From assembly GCF_947495285.1 (NCBI RefSeq), contig NZ_CANLXZ010000025.1, positions 1 through 47,827 of the forward strand: a stretch of DNA of 47,827 bases. The letters are read 5' to 3'. Origin of the DNA: an uncultured Nonlabens sp. (GTDB lineage Bacteria > Bacteroidota > Bacteroidia > Flavobacteriales > Flavobacteriaceae). The position numbers and the translations under genes are program-made. The notes under the pieces were generated by a model. The model was not told the DNA's origin, ran no database searches, and worked only from the letters and a program-made list of their open reading frames with translations. Positions within the stretch are counted from its first letter, which is position 1. Every line of letters starts with the position of its first letter. Shown here one piece after another: positions 9,645-18,213 of the stretch.

Positions 9645-10496
9645 TTAAAATTGTTCTATTAAGGTGATAATTAGAGAGCCTCTAAATGCGTTATTCTGTT
9701 GATTGGACCTTGTAAACCCATCAGAATCTCTGCCAAAATAACCTGTTGTAGATGTATTGTAAGCATTCCATTCTCTACCTTTTGCAGTGAATCGATAACT
9801 GTCCGTACTATTTGCTTCAAAGTTAAAAGTGTACGAAACTTGCTGTCCTAAAGTGTCAAAACGAGTATTGCTTCCTAAATCAAGTGATACGGCAGATACA
9901 AAACGTTCCTTAACTATTGTAGGCGTTCCATTTACCTCCATTTCTAATGCAAGTGAGCCTATAGAAACTCCATCTCCATTACCAGTTTGTGGACCTGCAG
10001 AATAATACCCATTACCTGAAATCTTATAAATACCTGCATAAGGAAATCTAATAATTCCTGTGTCCAGACCAGGTAAAGCAATGAAAGTATTCGGATTATT
10101 GGCAGTTAACATTTCTGCAGTTTGTATAAACTCTAGACGGTAGCCTTCGTCGTGTAATCTAGCCCATTTTGTACCTTCATAATAATAGAAACCTGGGGAC
10201 ACTCTATCTACACCATTAACGGTAGTAGCTGTATTATAAATTAATAAACCAGTTGCAGGTTTAGTTTCACCTACTTTGAGAGTAATGGTAGTAAGGTCTT
10301 GAGAGCCAGTGAGAGATATCCTGGGGATAAGGACTCCTTTATTTAAAGAAGTAACATCTAGTATAGAACTTTGGTCAGGCGTATTTGTGTTAATACCTAC
10401 TTGAGCATGAAGCACAGAGATAAAAGCACATGATAGTAACAAAACCAGTAAAGAATGTATGCGCTGCATAAAGTTATATTTTAGATTCATTTCCAT
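9645..10496 (-). CDS. Secreted protein, first of three tandem paralogs
   Basis: Paralog of the two genes after it, up to 283 residues. Three in-frame ATGs exist (10496, 10490, 10469). The signal peptide (hydrophobic LLVLLLSCAFISVLHAQ) fits best if translation starts at 10469, but the longer form cannot be excluded. The N-terminal module is present (VGINTNTPDQSSILDVTS, KGVLIPRISL, PATGLLIYNT, SPGFYYYEGTKWAR). The C-terminal half has GIYKISGNGYYSAG and ends with YFGRDSDGF and TLIEQF. It is the first gene of the probable operon; 190 bases separate it from the S9 peptidase, with no clear TAnnTTTG box found. Function unknown. Confidence 0.72.
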   Translation of the reverse strand: MEMNLKYNFMQRIHSLLVLLLSCAFISVLHAQVGINTNTPDQSSILDVTSLNKGVLIPRISLTGSQDLTTITLKVGETKPATGLLIYNTATTVNGVDRVSPGFYYYEGTKWARLHDEGYRLEFIQTAEMLTANNPNTFIALPGLDTGIIRFPYAGIYKISGNGYYSAGPQTGNGDGVSIGSLALEMEVNGTPTIVKERFVSAVSLDLGSNTRFDTLGQQVSYTFNFEANSTDSYRFTAKGREWNAYNTSTTGYFGRDSDGFTRSNQQNNAFRGSLIITLIEQF

Positions 10497-10686
10497 GATA
10501 TGATCATACTTTTATTCATGACAAGTAGGTTTTTAATATAAACCTTCTTAATCATGGCAATTCAAATTGCTGTTAGCGCAATGTAATTACCATGTATCAC
10601 GATTTCATAACCAAACAATCAAAACACATGACATAAGTATCACGTACCCTAATTACTCCAGCGCAATATTTATCTACCTCAATTTA

Positions 10687-13566
10687 TTAATACCCATTTT
10701 GCTTACCTTTTTTATCTCTAGATAAGCCTTTTTGCATCCATACAGGCTCTTCTGCATCTTTGAGATAATGATCAAAGAATTGCATCATTCTTACCGATAG
10801 GTCTCTTTTGTTTTTCATCTTACGTAGGTTGTGTGCCTCGTTATTATAAACTAGTAGCCATGATGGTTTTCCTAACCTGCGCATACCCATAAACATCTCT
10901 ATACCTTGATAGTATGGCACCGCACCGTCTGCATCATTATGCATCATTAATAAAGGTGTTTCTATTTTAGGGATATGAAATAATGGAGAGTTTTCTATAT
11001 ATAGATCTAGTCCGTCCCATAGATTTTTACCTATTCTGGTTTGCGTCTTTTCATATTGAAATGCTCTACTTAAACCGCTTCCCCAGCGTATACCTCCATA
11101 AGCACTAGTCATATTTGAAACTGGCGCTCCAGCCATAGCTGCAGCATATTTATTAGTTCTAGTAACTAGATATGCGGTTTGATAACCGCCCCAACTTTGT
11201 CCTTGTAGCGCCATTTTGTTAGAATCTACATAGCCTAATCTCTCTACAGCTTCAGTTCCAGAAACTATACAGTTATAAGCACTTTGTCCTGGGTGTCCAT
11301 CTTTATAAACTATATCTGGCACAAAAACGATATAATCATTACTAGTTAGATAAGGAAAATTAACAATACTTGCACTAGGTAATGGAGATTTATAATCGTG
11401 TAATCTATCAGAATATTTCTCATAGAAATAAACGATCATAGGATACTTCTTCTTTGGATCAAAATCTTCTGGCTTATAGATCAACCCTTCTAACGGCACG
11501 CCATCATATGCATTCCACTTAAATAATTCTGCAGTTCCCCATTTAAAATCCTCCTGTTGCGGATTTATATCTGTGAGTGTTTTTTTAACCTGAGTGTTAA
11601 CGTATTCCACATCTGGATAATCTGTAAAATTACGAGATACTACTAATAAAGTGTTTGAGTTTTCCGCTTTCGCGAAAGCGGTAACATTACGATCACTTAC
11701 CTCGTAAAGAGGCTCGATACCATTTGCACCTAGCGTCATTATAGAATTTGCCTTTGTGCGATGGTCAAATGATGCGAGCAATAATTTGTTATTAAAATAG
11801 CTCACTAGATTGCGATGTTCTCGATCCAGGTTTTCTGTTCGGTAAGTAATTTTGTTTTGACGACCTGTTTTAGTAAGGTTTACTGGTGGTAAAACACCAT
11901 TTACATCGAGTCTCCAGACGTCGTACTTATCATATACCAGCGCAAAACCGTCTTTATCAAAACCTCCAAAGCCATGGGCATTTGCTAGTGCAGGATGGTC
12001 GTCATCTTCATTTGCAAAGCTTACTTTTAGAAACTTAGTTAGGTTTTTACCTATTTGGGTTTCTAAATTCATCATATGCCAGTCTTGCGTGTCAAAATTA
12101 AAATAAATCACGTGCGTATTTTCTGGATTTCTAATAGGGTAACTACCAGAACTATTAATAATGAATTTTTTACTACGTGTTTTTAAATTTTCTACTAGAT
12201 AGTCAGATCTCCATGGATATTCCCATGATCTAGCTATATCATATTTATCATTATTTGCATAAATAACATAAGTGCCATCTAGATCATTATCCCAGTCTGT
12301 ATTACCCATTTCATAATCATTAAGAAATTGCGCGGTGCCATTTTCTGTATTCCATACTACGGTTGCAGATTTATTTTCTATACTAGACAGACGTGTTTTT
12401 TGCTCTGGTTGTGTCATGCGGTCTTTATAGTTCCATACATCTACTTGTGCTATCTCGTCCTCCATAAGAGTGGTGTCTATGGTGTATTCTATTTTAGGTT
12501 GAATATAAAATAGAAGGCGTTTTCCACTTTCTGAGAATACTGCTTTTCTCTTTTCAGTTAATTTCCAGCCTTTTTTAATATTACCGTCACCATACCCTAA
12601 CTGTCTGGTATAAGATTTAAAGTCTTTTTGATAGTATAATTCGAACTTTAGCGAGTCTGTAGCGGCGCTATCTAGTGCAACCTTATAAGCCAGTTGTCTC
12701 CCATATTTATCTATAGCGAGATCTTTATATCTCCATGCATTTTCTATAAGTGGTGTAGATGTTCTAGTAGAGAGATCATAATAGTAAACTCCATAATCTT
12801 TTTTCTTTTTGCCTTGTTCTCTAGAATAGATAAAACCAGTTCCTTCCTCTGGCATTTCATATTCTTTAAAACTATCGATACTATCTTTTGCTTTAGAAAA
12901 TGGCTGGTAGACGATAAGATAATCTTCCTTAGTAAAGTCTGCCTTTTTCTCTTCAGGCTCTTCTTTCTTGAGCTCTTTAAGCTTTTTTGAAAGCTCTTCT
13001 TGTTCTTTTTTTAAGCGGCGTTTTCTCTCTCTTTTAGTTTCGTTTAAAGGTGCTTTTTCTTCTTTTACAGCAGCTGTATCTTTTTTCTTTTCTGGTTTGA
13101 GGTCTTTAAATTTCTCTAATATTAAAAAGTCATTACGTTTATCACTTGCGCTGTAGCTTTTTACTCTTTGTATAGAGTCTACTATAGTTCCAGACGCCAC
13201 CTCATAAACCATAAAGGTATTTTTTGATTGCTTATTTTTATCAATCTCCTTTTTCTTTTGTTTTCTCAGTTTTTGGTATGCTGGTTTTTGAAGAAAATAA
13301 ATAAATTTTTGATCGGCACTTATTTGCGGTCTTATACCATTAAAAAAAACATGCTTCGTATTTTTTTCAAGATTGTGTATTTCTATATAACCATCACCAG
13401 CACCAGTTGTAGTAACAACACTTATAGCAACTAGATTACCGTCGGGCGAGATTTCAGTTTTAGAAATACGCTTCCAGAGGTCATAATCGGCATGAGTAAT
13501 GGCCTTTTTTTGAGCTATTGCTGTAATTGATAAAATAAAGGTTAGTAGTAGGAGTAGTTTTTTCAT
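10687..13566 (-). CDS. Secreted S9 family serine peptidase (prolyl oligopeptidase type)
   Basis: Exported oligopeptidase of 959 residues. The signal peptide (1-19) ends AIAQ. About 30-690 should form the beta-propeller that gates the active site. The alpha/beta-hydrolase domain follows with Ser791 in GQSWGG, Asp880 in HNDADGAVP and His912 in NEAHN. Residues about 155-212 are an unusual Lys/Glu-rich insert (several RKRR, KKLKELKKEE-like runs) inside the propeller region, probably an exposed helix or coiled coil. An exact palindrome copy (11665-11680) is read in frame as AFAKA within the propeller. The gene is flanked by 190 and 37 bases and is probably transcribed on its own or after the NTF2-like lipoprotein. 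Confidence 0.92.
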   Translation of the reverse strand: MKKLLLLLTFILSITAIAQKKAITHADYDLWKRISKTEISPDGNLVAISVVTTTGAGDGYIEIHNLEKNTKHVFFNGIRPQISADQKFIYFLQKPAYQKLRKQKKKEIDKNKQSKNTFMVYEVASGTIVDSIQRVKSYSASDKRNDFLILEKFKDLKPEKKKDTAAVKEEKAPLNETKRERKRRLKKEQEELSKKLKELKKEEPEEKKADFTKEDYLIVYQPFSKAKDSIDSFKEYEMPEEGTGFIYSREQGKKKKDYGVYYYDLSTRTSTPLIENAWRYKDLAIDKYGRQLAYKVALDSAATDSLKFELYYQKDFKSYTRQLGYGDGNIKKGWKLTEKRKAVFSESGKRLLFYIQPKIEYTIDTTLMEDEIAQVDVWNYKDRMTQPEQKTRLSSIENKSATVVWNTENGTAQFLNDYEMGNTDWDNDLDGTYVIYANNDKYDIARSWEYPWRSDYLVENLKTRSKKFIINSSGSYPIRNPENTHVIYFNFDTQDWHMMNLETQIGKNLTKFLKVSFANEDDDHPALANAHGFGGFDKDGFALVYDKYDVWRLDVNGVLPPVNLTKTGRQNKITYRTENLDREHRNLVSYFNNKLLLASFDHRTKANSIMTLGANGIEPLYEVSDRNVTAFAKAENSNTLLVVSRNFTDYPDVEYVNTQVKKTLTDINPQQEDFKWGTAELFKWNAYDGVPLEGLIYKPEDFDPKKKYPMIVYFYEKYSDRLHDYKSPLPSASIVNFPYLTSNDYIVFVPDIVYKDGHPGQSAYNCIVSGTEAVERLGYVDSNKMALQGQSWGGYQTAYLVTRTNKYAAAMAGAPVSNMTSAYGGIRWGSGLSRAFQYEKTQTRIGKNLWDGLDLYIENSPLFHIPKIETPLLMMHNDADGAVPYYQGIEMFMGMRRLGKPSWLLVYNNEAHNLRKMKNKRDLSVRMMQFFDHYLKDAEEPVWMQKGLSRDKKGKQNGY
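11665..11680. repeat. Palindrome copy (exact), inside the S9 peptidase gene
   Basis: Exact 16-bp core. On the minus strand it is read as A-F-A-K-A followed by Glu, between propeller strands. Confidence 0.9.
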
Positions 13567-13603
13567 AATAAGAGACTTGTAATAGTAAAGAAGAGTAAGT
13601 GTT

Positions 13604-14095
13604 TTATTGAGCGCGCAGTTTATTAATATACCCTGTATCCCATTGTTTTTTCATTGCTGTAAGAGAAGATACATGTTTATTAGGCACAGCGATGGAAAGT
13701 ACATAGTGAGCGATTTTCCACTTACCACCGTCCATTTTCATAACACCGCTACCACGACATATTCCCATTTGAGTATCTAATAATTCATCAAAGTAAACGA
13801 TACCATTCTGTGAGTATACATGACGCTCTAATGGAACAAAAGACCAGGCTTTTCCTCTATCAAAATAAGGTTTTGAAAACGCTTTAAAATCTTCAAACTG
13901 CCAGTTTTCTGTAGCATCGGTTCCTATGAAAACAGCATCTGTTGTCATGAGGTTAAAATATTTTTTATAATCTGCTTGTGCTGCGGCCTCATGCCAGGCA
14001 TCTAGAGATCGTTCTACATCAATAGGATTAATGGCTTTTTGAGTCGCACAACTAGAGAATAAAATAAAAGATAGAAGTAATAAAACCTGTTTCAT
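13604..14095 (-). CDS. NTF2-like (SnoaL/DUF4440-type) lipoprotein
   Basis: About 163 residues if started at the ATG at 14095. A longer frame reaches 14185, but its extra N-terminus lacks signal character while MKQVLLLLSFILFSSC gives a clean lipoprotein signal with Cys16. The rest has the cone-like NTF2 pattern: SLDAWHEAAAQADYKKYFNLM, then AVFIGTDATENW and a C-terminal GGKWKIAHYVLSI strand. Such proteins bind small ligands or assist enzymes; no catalytic pair is clear. TATCTTTA, one base off the promoter consensus, lies 6 bases before this ATG. It is 37 bases upstream of the S9 peptidase start on the same strand, so they may be co-transcribed. Confidence 0.75.
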   Translation of the reverse strand: MKQVLLLLSFILFSSCATQKAINPIDVERSLDAWHEAAAQADYKKYFNLMTTDAVFIGTDATENWQFEDFKAFSKPYFDRGKAWSFVPLERHVYSQNGIVYFDELLDTQMGICRGSGVMKMDGGKWKIAHYVLSIAVPNKHVSSLTAMKKQWDTGYINKLRAQ

Positions 14096-14151
14096 AGGTA
14101 GTAAAGATAAAGATAGAATCGTTATTCTTAATGGGAACTGTCTAGAATCCC

Positions 14152-14159
14152 TAAATTTG
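14152..14159 (+). promoter_or_regulatory. Probable promoter -7 box of the small membrane protein/tag cluster
   Basis: TAAATTTG matches TAnnTTTG and ends 11 bases before the ATG at 14171. No TTG is seen at the usual -33 spacing. Confidence 0.5.
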
Positions 14160-14170
14160 AATAAATAATT

Positions 14171-14371
14171 ATGATGGATCTTCAAAAAACGTTCATATTA
14201 GGCTCATTAATCAGTATACTGTCGTTTTATTTTTTACTCGGCATTTGCTTTTTAGTATTTAAATTCTTGCTCAAAATGAATAATGCAAAATCACTACTGT
14301 TCACACTAATTGTCGGGCCGTTATGGTATTTTGCTTATCAATTATTTTTTCAATTATCTCAACTTCATTAA
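14171..14371 (+). CDS. Small two-helix membrane protein of unknown function
   Basis: 66 residues with two hydrophobic segments (about 8-33 and 42-60) separated by the basic stretch LLKMNNAK, so a two-span inner membrane protein. I do not recognise a family. Evidence that it is real: a TAnnTTTG box 11 bases upstream, and only one base between its stop codon and the ATG of tag, which suggests a shared transcript. A second ATG at 14174 may be used instead. Confidence 0.55.
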   Translation: MMDLQKTFILGSLISILSFYFLLGICFLVFKFLLKMNNAKSLLFTLIVGPLWYFAYQLFFQLSQLH

Positions 14372-14372
14372 A

Positions 14373-14936
14373 ATGGAAAAACATAAATGTGGCTGGTGCC
14401 TGGGCGATGATATTTATGAATCTTATCATGATAAGGAATGGGGTACTCCAGTTTATGACGACCAGACGCTATTTGAATTCTTAATTTTAGAAACCATGCA
14501 GGCAGGTTTAAGCTGGATAACAATTCTTAAAAAACGAGATAATTATTTTGATGCCCTAGATCAATTTGATATAGAAAAAATAGCTACTTATGACCAGGCA
14601 AAACAGGATGAGCTGCTTCAAAACCCTGGAATTATACGCAATAAATTAAAGGTAAAATCCATTATTAATAACGCACAGCTGTTTATGGAGATCCAAAAAG
14701 AGTACGGTAGTTTTTCTAAATACATTTGGGCCTACGTGGACGGTAAACCTATTAAAAACGCAGTACAAAATTATAAAAAAGCACCAGCAAACACATCGCT
14801 GTCAGACCAGATTTCTAAAGATCTCAAAAAACGCGGATTCAAATTTGTCGGTTCTACCATAATGTACGCATTCATGCAGGCGACTGGCATGGTAAACGAT
14901 CATGAGGTAAATTGTTTTAGGTATGATGAGGTATAA
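14373..14936 (+). CDS. tag: DNA-3-methyladenine glycosylase I
   Basis: Base-excision repair enzyme that removes 3-methyladenine from alkylated DNA in the cytoplasm. At 187 residues it has the family length. The zinc ligands known in E. coli Tag (Cys4, His17, His175, Cys179) match Cys6, His19, His177 and Cys181 here, all offset by two. CGWCLGDDIYESYHDKEWG, QAGLSW and the Gly-rich GFKFVGST segment are typical. The ATG at 14373 is chosen over a longer upstream frame because it gives the standard N-terminus. Its last 14 bases overlap the next gene. Confidence 0.95.
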   Translation: MEKHKCGWCLGDDIYESYHDKEWGTPVYDDQTLFEFLILETMQAGLSWITILKKRDNYFDALDQFDIEKIATYDQAKQDELLQNPGIIRNKLKVKSIINNAQLFMEIQKEYGSFSKYIWAYVDGKPIKNAVQNYKKAPANTSLSDQISKDLKKRGFKFVGSTIMYAFMQATGMVNDHEVNCFRYDEV

Positions 14937-15510
14937 ACACATGTTGATTTTTATGGTTCTCGCTTTCGCGAAAGCTGAATTTACAAAAGCTCAATCCACA
15001 GAAAAAATAGAAAAAGAGGAGAAAATAACTCTAGACCTTATTCCAAAAAGTATGGAAAAAGCGGTCGTAGAAATAGGTTATGCTCGTAAAAAAGTAAGAT
15101 ACTATCGGGAGACAGATGGTGAGAAGGTAAGCTATGAAGCAAAGCTGAGATACCGTGGTAAAAAATATAGTATTGAATTTAATGAAAATGGAATACTAGA
15201 AGATGTAGAAATAGACACTCACAAAAGAAAAATATCTAAAGAAGCTCTTTTAAACATAGAATCTGTTCTAGATACTATGGCGCGTAAATACCTTATTGAA
15301 AAGATTCAAGAACAGTATTTAGCAAAGCATAAAACCACCACTCAAATTAAAGAGAACATATCAAATAACAAGATTGATAACTATGAGTTGATCGTGGCAT
15401 TTAAGGATAAGCGCACGATTTACCGCAAAGAAATGCTCTTTGATAAAAAAGGTAATTTGATAAGTTTGCGAGATGTAAAAAGGCTAGAATATGATTTCTT
15501 ATTGTTTTAG
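14923..15510 (+). CDS. Exported PepSY-like protein
   Basis: 195 residues. A signal peptide covers about 1-23; AKA|E at 18/19 and TKA|Q at 23/24 are both possible cleavage sites. The mature part is basic and alternates helix with strands, for example YEAKLRYRGKKYSIEFNENG followed by ILEDVEID. This strand-helix-strand pattern, repeated once more around residues 150-190, resembles PepSY-like periplasmic domains; I call it by pattern only. The gene overlaps tag by 14 bases and the DUF2490 gene by 20, so the three are likely translated together. The palindrome at 14961-14976 codes for the end of the signal peptide. ATGs at 14923, 14926 and 14941 could all serve as starts. Confidence 0.65.
   Translation: MMRYKHMLIFMVLAFAKAEFTKAQSTEKIEKEEKITLDLIPKSMEKAVVEIGYARKKVRYYRETDGEKVSYEAKLRYRGKKYSIEFNENGILEDVEIDTHKRKISKEALLNIESVLDTMARKYLIEKIQEQYLAKHKTTTQIKENISNNKIDNYELIVAFKDKRTIYRKEMLFDKKGNLISLRDVKRLEYDFLLF
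14961..14976. repeat. Palindrome copy (1 mismatch), in a signal peptide
   Basis: CGCTTTCGCGAAAGCT differs from the consensus only at the last base. It is read in frame as A-F-A-K-A at residues 14-18 of the PepSY-like protein, at the end of its signal peptide. Confidence 0.88.
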
Positions 15511-16153
15511 AATCCTTATAATTCTGCTGTTACCAGCTACTGCTATCTCGCAAACGGTAGATGATGTGATATTCCAGCCTAGCATAAACGTATCCTGGAA
15601 TGCTAAGACTAGATGGAGTTTTAATACAGCTGTGGCACAACGCAGTGGTACACAAGATGGTTTTGAGGCCTTACATATTCAGGCAACACAGTATGCTAGT
15701 TATGATATAGGTTTTTATTCTCAAATAGGTGTGGGAATTATGTACCGAGAGCTTTTTGATAAAGACCGACCAGAAGAGGTACGTTTTACAGAGCAATTTG
15801 TTTACGCGAGAAAATACAACGCTTTAAAAGTAGCACAACGTCTGCGATGGGATCAAAGGTTGCGAGATGATCAAGTAACACATCGCTGGCGTTACCGACT
15901 TTCTGGCTCGATACCGTTAAATGGTTTTGCGACTAATTCATCAGAGTTTTATATAACAGCAAGCCTAGAAACGGTTTTCATTGCAAAAAATCACTATCGC
16001 CCTGCCTATGACCAGCGATTTTCCTTAGGACTAGGTAGAAAACTGAATGAAAAATTAAAACTGCAGTTAATAGCACAATATAGGTTTGAAGACTTTACCG
16101 CCGACACACAACGATTGGCATTTTTAAATCTTGGAATTTATTACCAAATTTAA
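15491..16153 (+). CDS. DUF2490 domain outer membrane protein
   Basis: 220 residues with a signal peptide ending TAISQ (about 1-21). The rest is a series of amphipathic strands with alternating aromatic residues (FNTAVAQRSG, FYSQIGVGIMYRELF, RWRYRLSGSIPL, LKLQLIAQYRFEDF) ending LNLGIYYQI, the terminal aromatic residue pattern of beta-barrel outer membrane proteins. This fits DUF2490, a small barrel family common in Bacteroidota. It overlaps the preceding gene by 20 bases. Function unknown; transport or structural roles are possible. Confidence 0.8.
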   Translation: MISYCFRILIILLLPATAISQTVDDVIFQPSINVSWNAKTRWSFNTAVAQRSGTQDGFEALHIQATQYASYDIGFYSQIGVGIMYRELFDKDRPEEVRFTEQFVYARKYNALKVAQRLRWDQRLRDDQVTHRWRYRLSGSIPLNGFATNSSEFYITASLETVFIAKNHYRPAYDQRFSLGLGRKLNEKLKLQLIAQYRFEDFTADTQRLAFLNLGIYYQI

Positions 16154-16481
16154 ATAAAAATAGGATCAAATATCTTTTTTTTGATCTTTGAGTTGCTTTC
16201 AAGAATAGATAAAGTATAAAATAAGGTAAAGAATACAGCAACGTTTATAGCGGTTAACGTTGTTCTTTAGCATTTAATGAGCCCTTTTCAAAATTCTATT
16301 TCTAATGAAGAGCTTTTAATCCTATTCCTATTTAGTTAATAAATATTATATACAAAATAAAACCTAGCATAAGCAAATTAATTAGGCTCATGTTAATTTT
16401 ACCTACCTATATTATAGTATGTTTTTCAGTTGGTAACCGTTTTAAAATAACGATTATCCAGCAATTAATTAAATAGTTTTA
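16154..16481. other. Intergenic gap, weak terminator-like hairpin only
   Basis: No reading frame is supported here. GATCAAA (16164-16170) can pair with TTTGATC (16180-16186), which may be a weak terminator for the plus-strand cluster. The rest is AT-rich DNA between two convergent gene ends. Confidence 0.4.
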
Positions 16482-17129
16482 TTACCTCAAATAACTCAAA
16501 AAGACTTCTCGATCCATCTCTATACCACCTAGACTATCTAAATGATCGTTATAAACCTGAGCATCGATAAGCTTGTAATTAAGAGTTTGTAGCTTTTCTA
16601 CTAGATACATAAATGCAATTTTACTAGCGTCAGTAGCAAGTGTAAACATGCTTTCTCCACAAAAAACGCCCCTATCTGGTAGGTCCATGCCATAAAGTCC
16701 ACCTACGAGCTGGTTGTCTTTAAAAACTTCTATGCTTTTTGCGTGTCCTAGCTCATGAAGATTTTGATAAGCCTGTAACATATTTTCATTAATCCACGTG
16801 CCATCTTGACCATTGCGTTTTATTTTACCACAATGCTGCATGACTTCTTTAAAACAAGTGTTTTCTCTTATCTCATAGCCTCGGTTGCGCTTGCTCTGGC
16901 GCATAGATTTAGTAATACGCATAGGAGTATAAGAAGTCAAATCAAAAACCATTCTAGGATCAGGACTCCACCAGCAAATAGGTTCTCCATCATTATACCA
17001 AGGAAAAAATCCAGAACGGTAAGCAAGTAACAATCGTTCTAAACTTAAATCACCACCTATAGCAGCAAGTCCATGATCTGGAGCATCACTAGGATTAGGG
17101 AATATTAAAGAATGATCAAGTAAATACAA
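16482..17129 (-). CDS. aat: Leucyl/phenylalanyl-tRNA--protein transferase
   Basis: Attaches Leu or Phe from aminoacyl-tRNA to proteins with N-terminal Arg or Lys, marking them for ClpS/ClpAP degradation (N-end rule) in the cytoplasm. 215 residues is usual. The family blocks are clear: GLAAIGGDLSLERLLLAYRS, GFFPWYNDGEPICWWSPDPR, GTWIN, and GGLYGMDLP near the middle. Translation appears to start at TTG (17129): the next codons give the expected MYLLDHS N-terminus, there is no in-frame ATG before it, and an in-frame stop lies 8 codons upstream. It is separate from its neighbours. Confidence 0.94.
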   Translation of the reverse strand: MYLLDHSLIFPNPSDAPDHGLAAIGGDLSLERLLLAYRSGFFPWYNDGEPICWWSPDPRMVFDLTSYTPMRITKSMRQSKRNRGYEIRENTCFKEVMQHCGKIKRNGQDGTWINENMLQAYQNLHELGHAKSIEVFKDNQLVGGLYGMDLPDRGVFCGESMFTLATDASKIAFMYLVEKLQTLNYKLIDAQVYNDHLDSLGGIEMDREVFLSYLR

Positions 17130-17305
17130 GATAGATAACGGTTTAAGTTAGGGACAGACTTCAAAATTAACACTATTTGAATGGTCTTCAAATTAAATTT
17201 ACTTTCATCATTGTTTTTTTGAGGCTTTTTGAAGACTGACCTTCTAAATTAATAGATCCCGATTTTGAGATAATATGTATTTTTATTGCTTTATAGCCTA
17301 GCAGG

Positions 17306-17755
17306 TTATAGTATTTTCTCAAAACACAAACTATTCTCAACCTTCAAATACTGTCCATAACAAGGAATAAGTTGATAGTCATTTTTCTTATAAAGAGCAA
17401 TTGCTTCCTGTTGCCTTGTTCCTGTCTCTAGAACACATTTCTCATACCCTAGTTCTAGGGACCATTTTTCCAGCTCTTTTAGAACTTGAGAAGCGACGCC
17501 ATTACTGCGACTTTGTGCCGTGGTAAACATTCTTTTTACTTCCATAGTTTGCTCGTCGTATTTTCTAATGGCACCACAACCTACCGCTGTATCATCTAGG
17601 TAAGCGACTAGCACATGTTGTAAACCTTCAATTTTATTGAATTGGTTGTAGAAATCATGCTCATCACCATCAGTTATAGCAAGAAAAGAATCGAGTAGTT
17701 TTACTAAGGACTGGAAATCTTTATTTTCTGAAGTGGTGCGTTTGAGGTGGAGCAT
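17306..17755 (-). CDS. GNAT family N-acetyltransferase
   Basis: 149 residues with the acetyl-CoA-binding fold. EVKRMFTTAQSRSNGVASQVL is motif A (R/Q-x-x-G/A-type loop RSNGVA), followed by the LGYEKCVLETGTRQQEAIALYKK helix-strand block. It probably transfers an acetyl group to a small molecule or protein amine; the substrate cannot be predicted. A strong hairpin at 17776-17808 separates it from the upstream gene, so it probably has its own promoter, though none was recognised. Confidence 0.88.
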   Translation of the reverse strand: MLHLKRTTSENKDFQSLVKLLDSFLAITDGDEHDFYNQFNKIEGLQHVLVAYLDDTAVGCGAIRKYDEQTMEVKRMFTTAQSRSNGVASQVLKELEKWSLELGYEKCVLETGTRQQEAIALYKKNDYQLIPCYGQYLKVENSLCFEKIL

Positions 17756-17775
17756 AGGGTAAAATTTATAAAAAC

Positions 17776-17808
17776 AAAAAAAGCAGCAAGTAAACCTGCT
17801 GCTTTTTT
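17776..17808. terminator. Strong intrinsic terminator after the DUF3127 gene
   Basis: AAAAAAGCAGCA pairs with TGCTGCTTTTTT around an 8-base loop. It ends the flavin reductase/DUF3127 transcript on the minus strand. Confidence 0.9.
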
Positions 17809-17831
17809 AAGTATTTTAATATGGTGATTAC

Positions 17832-18206
17832 CTAGAAAGGTAAATCATCATGATCTTCATTCTTTGAGTTAGAGACTGGCTCATACTCATCAAATGGTGG
17901 TACCTCTGGTGCTCCAGCTGGTGCTTGCGCTCCTACTTTTTCAATTCTCCATCCTGCGATAGAGTTAAAGTATTTAGTCTCACCTTGTGGGGACTGCCAC
18001 TCACGACCTCTTAAGTTGATACCCACTTTTACCGGCTCACCTACATTAAAAGTGTCTAATAAGTTTGTTTTATCCTGTACAAACTCGATCATTAAGTGCT
18101 GTGGGTATTGCTCTTCAGTAGTTACTACTAATTCACGTTTCTGGAAACCATTTGCACCGAATGTTTTAGTCTCTCCTATTATTTTAATTTTTCCTTGTAC
18201 TTCCAT
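17832..18206 (-). CDS. DUF3127 domain protein
   Basis: 124 residues, matching the Bacteroidota DUF3127 family by its N-terminal 90 or so residues: strands around GKIKIIGETKTFGANGFQKR, YPQHLMIEFVQDK and VGINLRGREW. The pattern is an OB-like barrel followed by a disordered Pro/acidic tail ending DDLPF. That tail resembles the C-termini of single-stranded DNA-binding proteins, so a role in nucleic-acid binding is a reasonable inference but not shown. It sits 7 bases after the flavin reductase gene, in one transcript ending at the strong hairpin at 17776. Confidence 0.85.
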   Translation of the reverse strand: MEVQGKIKIIGETKTFGANGFQKRELVVTTEEQYPQHLMIEFVQDKTNLLDTFNVGEPVKVGINLRGREWQSPQGETKYFNSIAGWRIEKVGAQAPAGAPEVPPFDEYEPVSNSKNEDHDDLPF

Positions 18207-18213
18207 ATTCTCT

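Noticed and set aside
12694..12990. 98-codon frame antisense to the S9 peptidase
   Set aside because: Opposite strand of a well-supported gene; its Phe-rich composition just mirrors the Lys/Glu-rich insert on the coding strand.
14310..14372. Longer N-terminus for tag
   Set aside because: The added residues overlap the small membrane protein gene and are not found in the family; the ATG at 14373 gives the standard zinc-ligand numbering.
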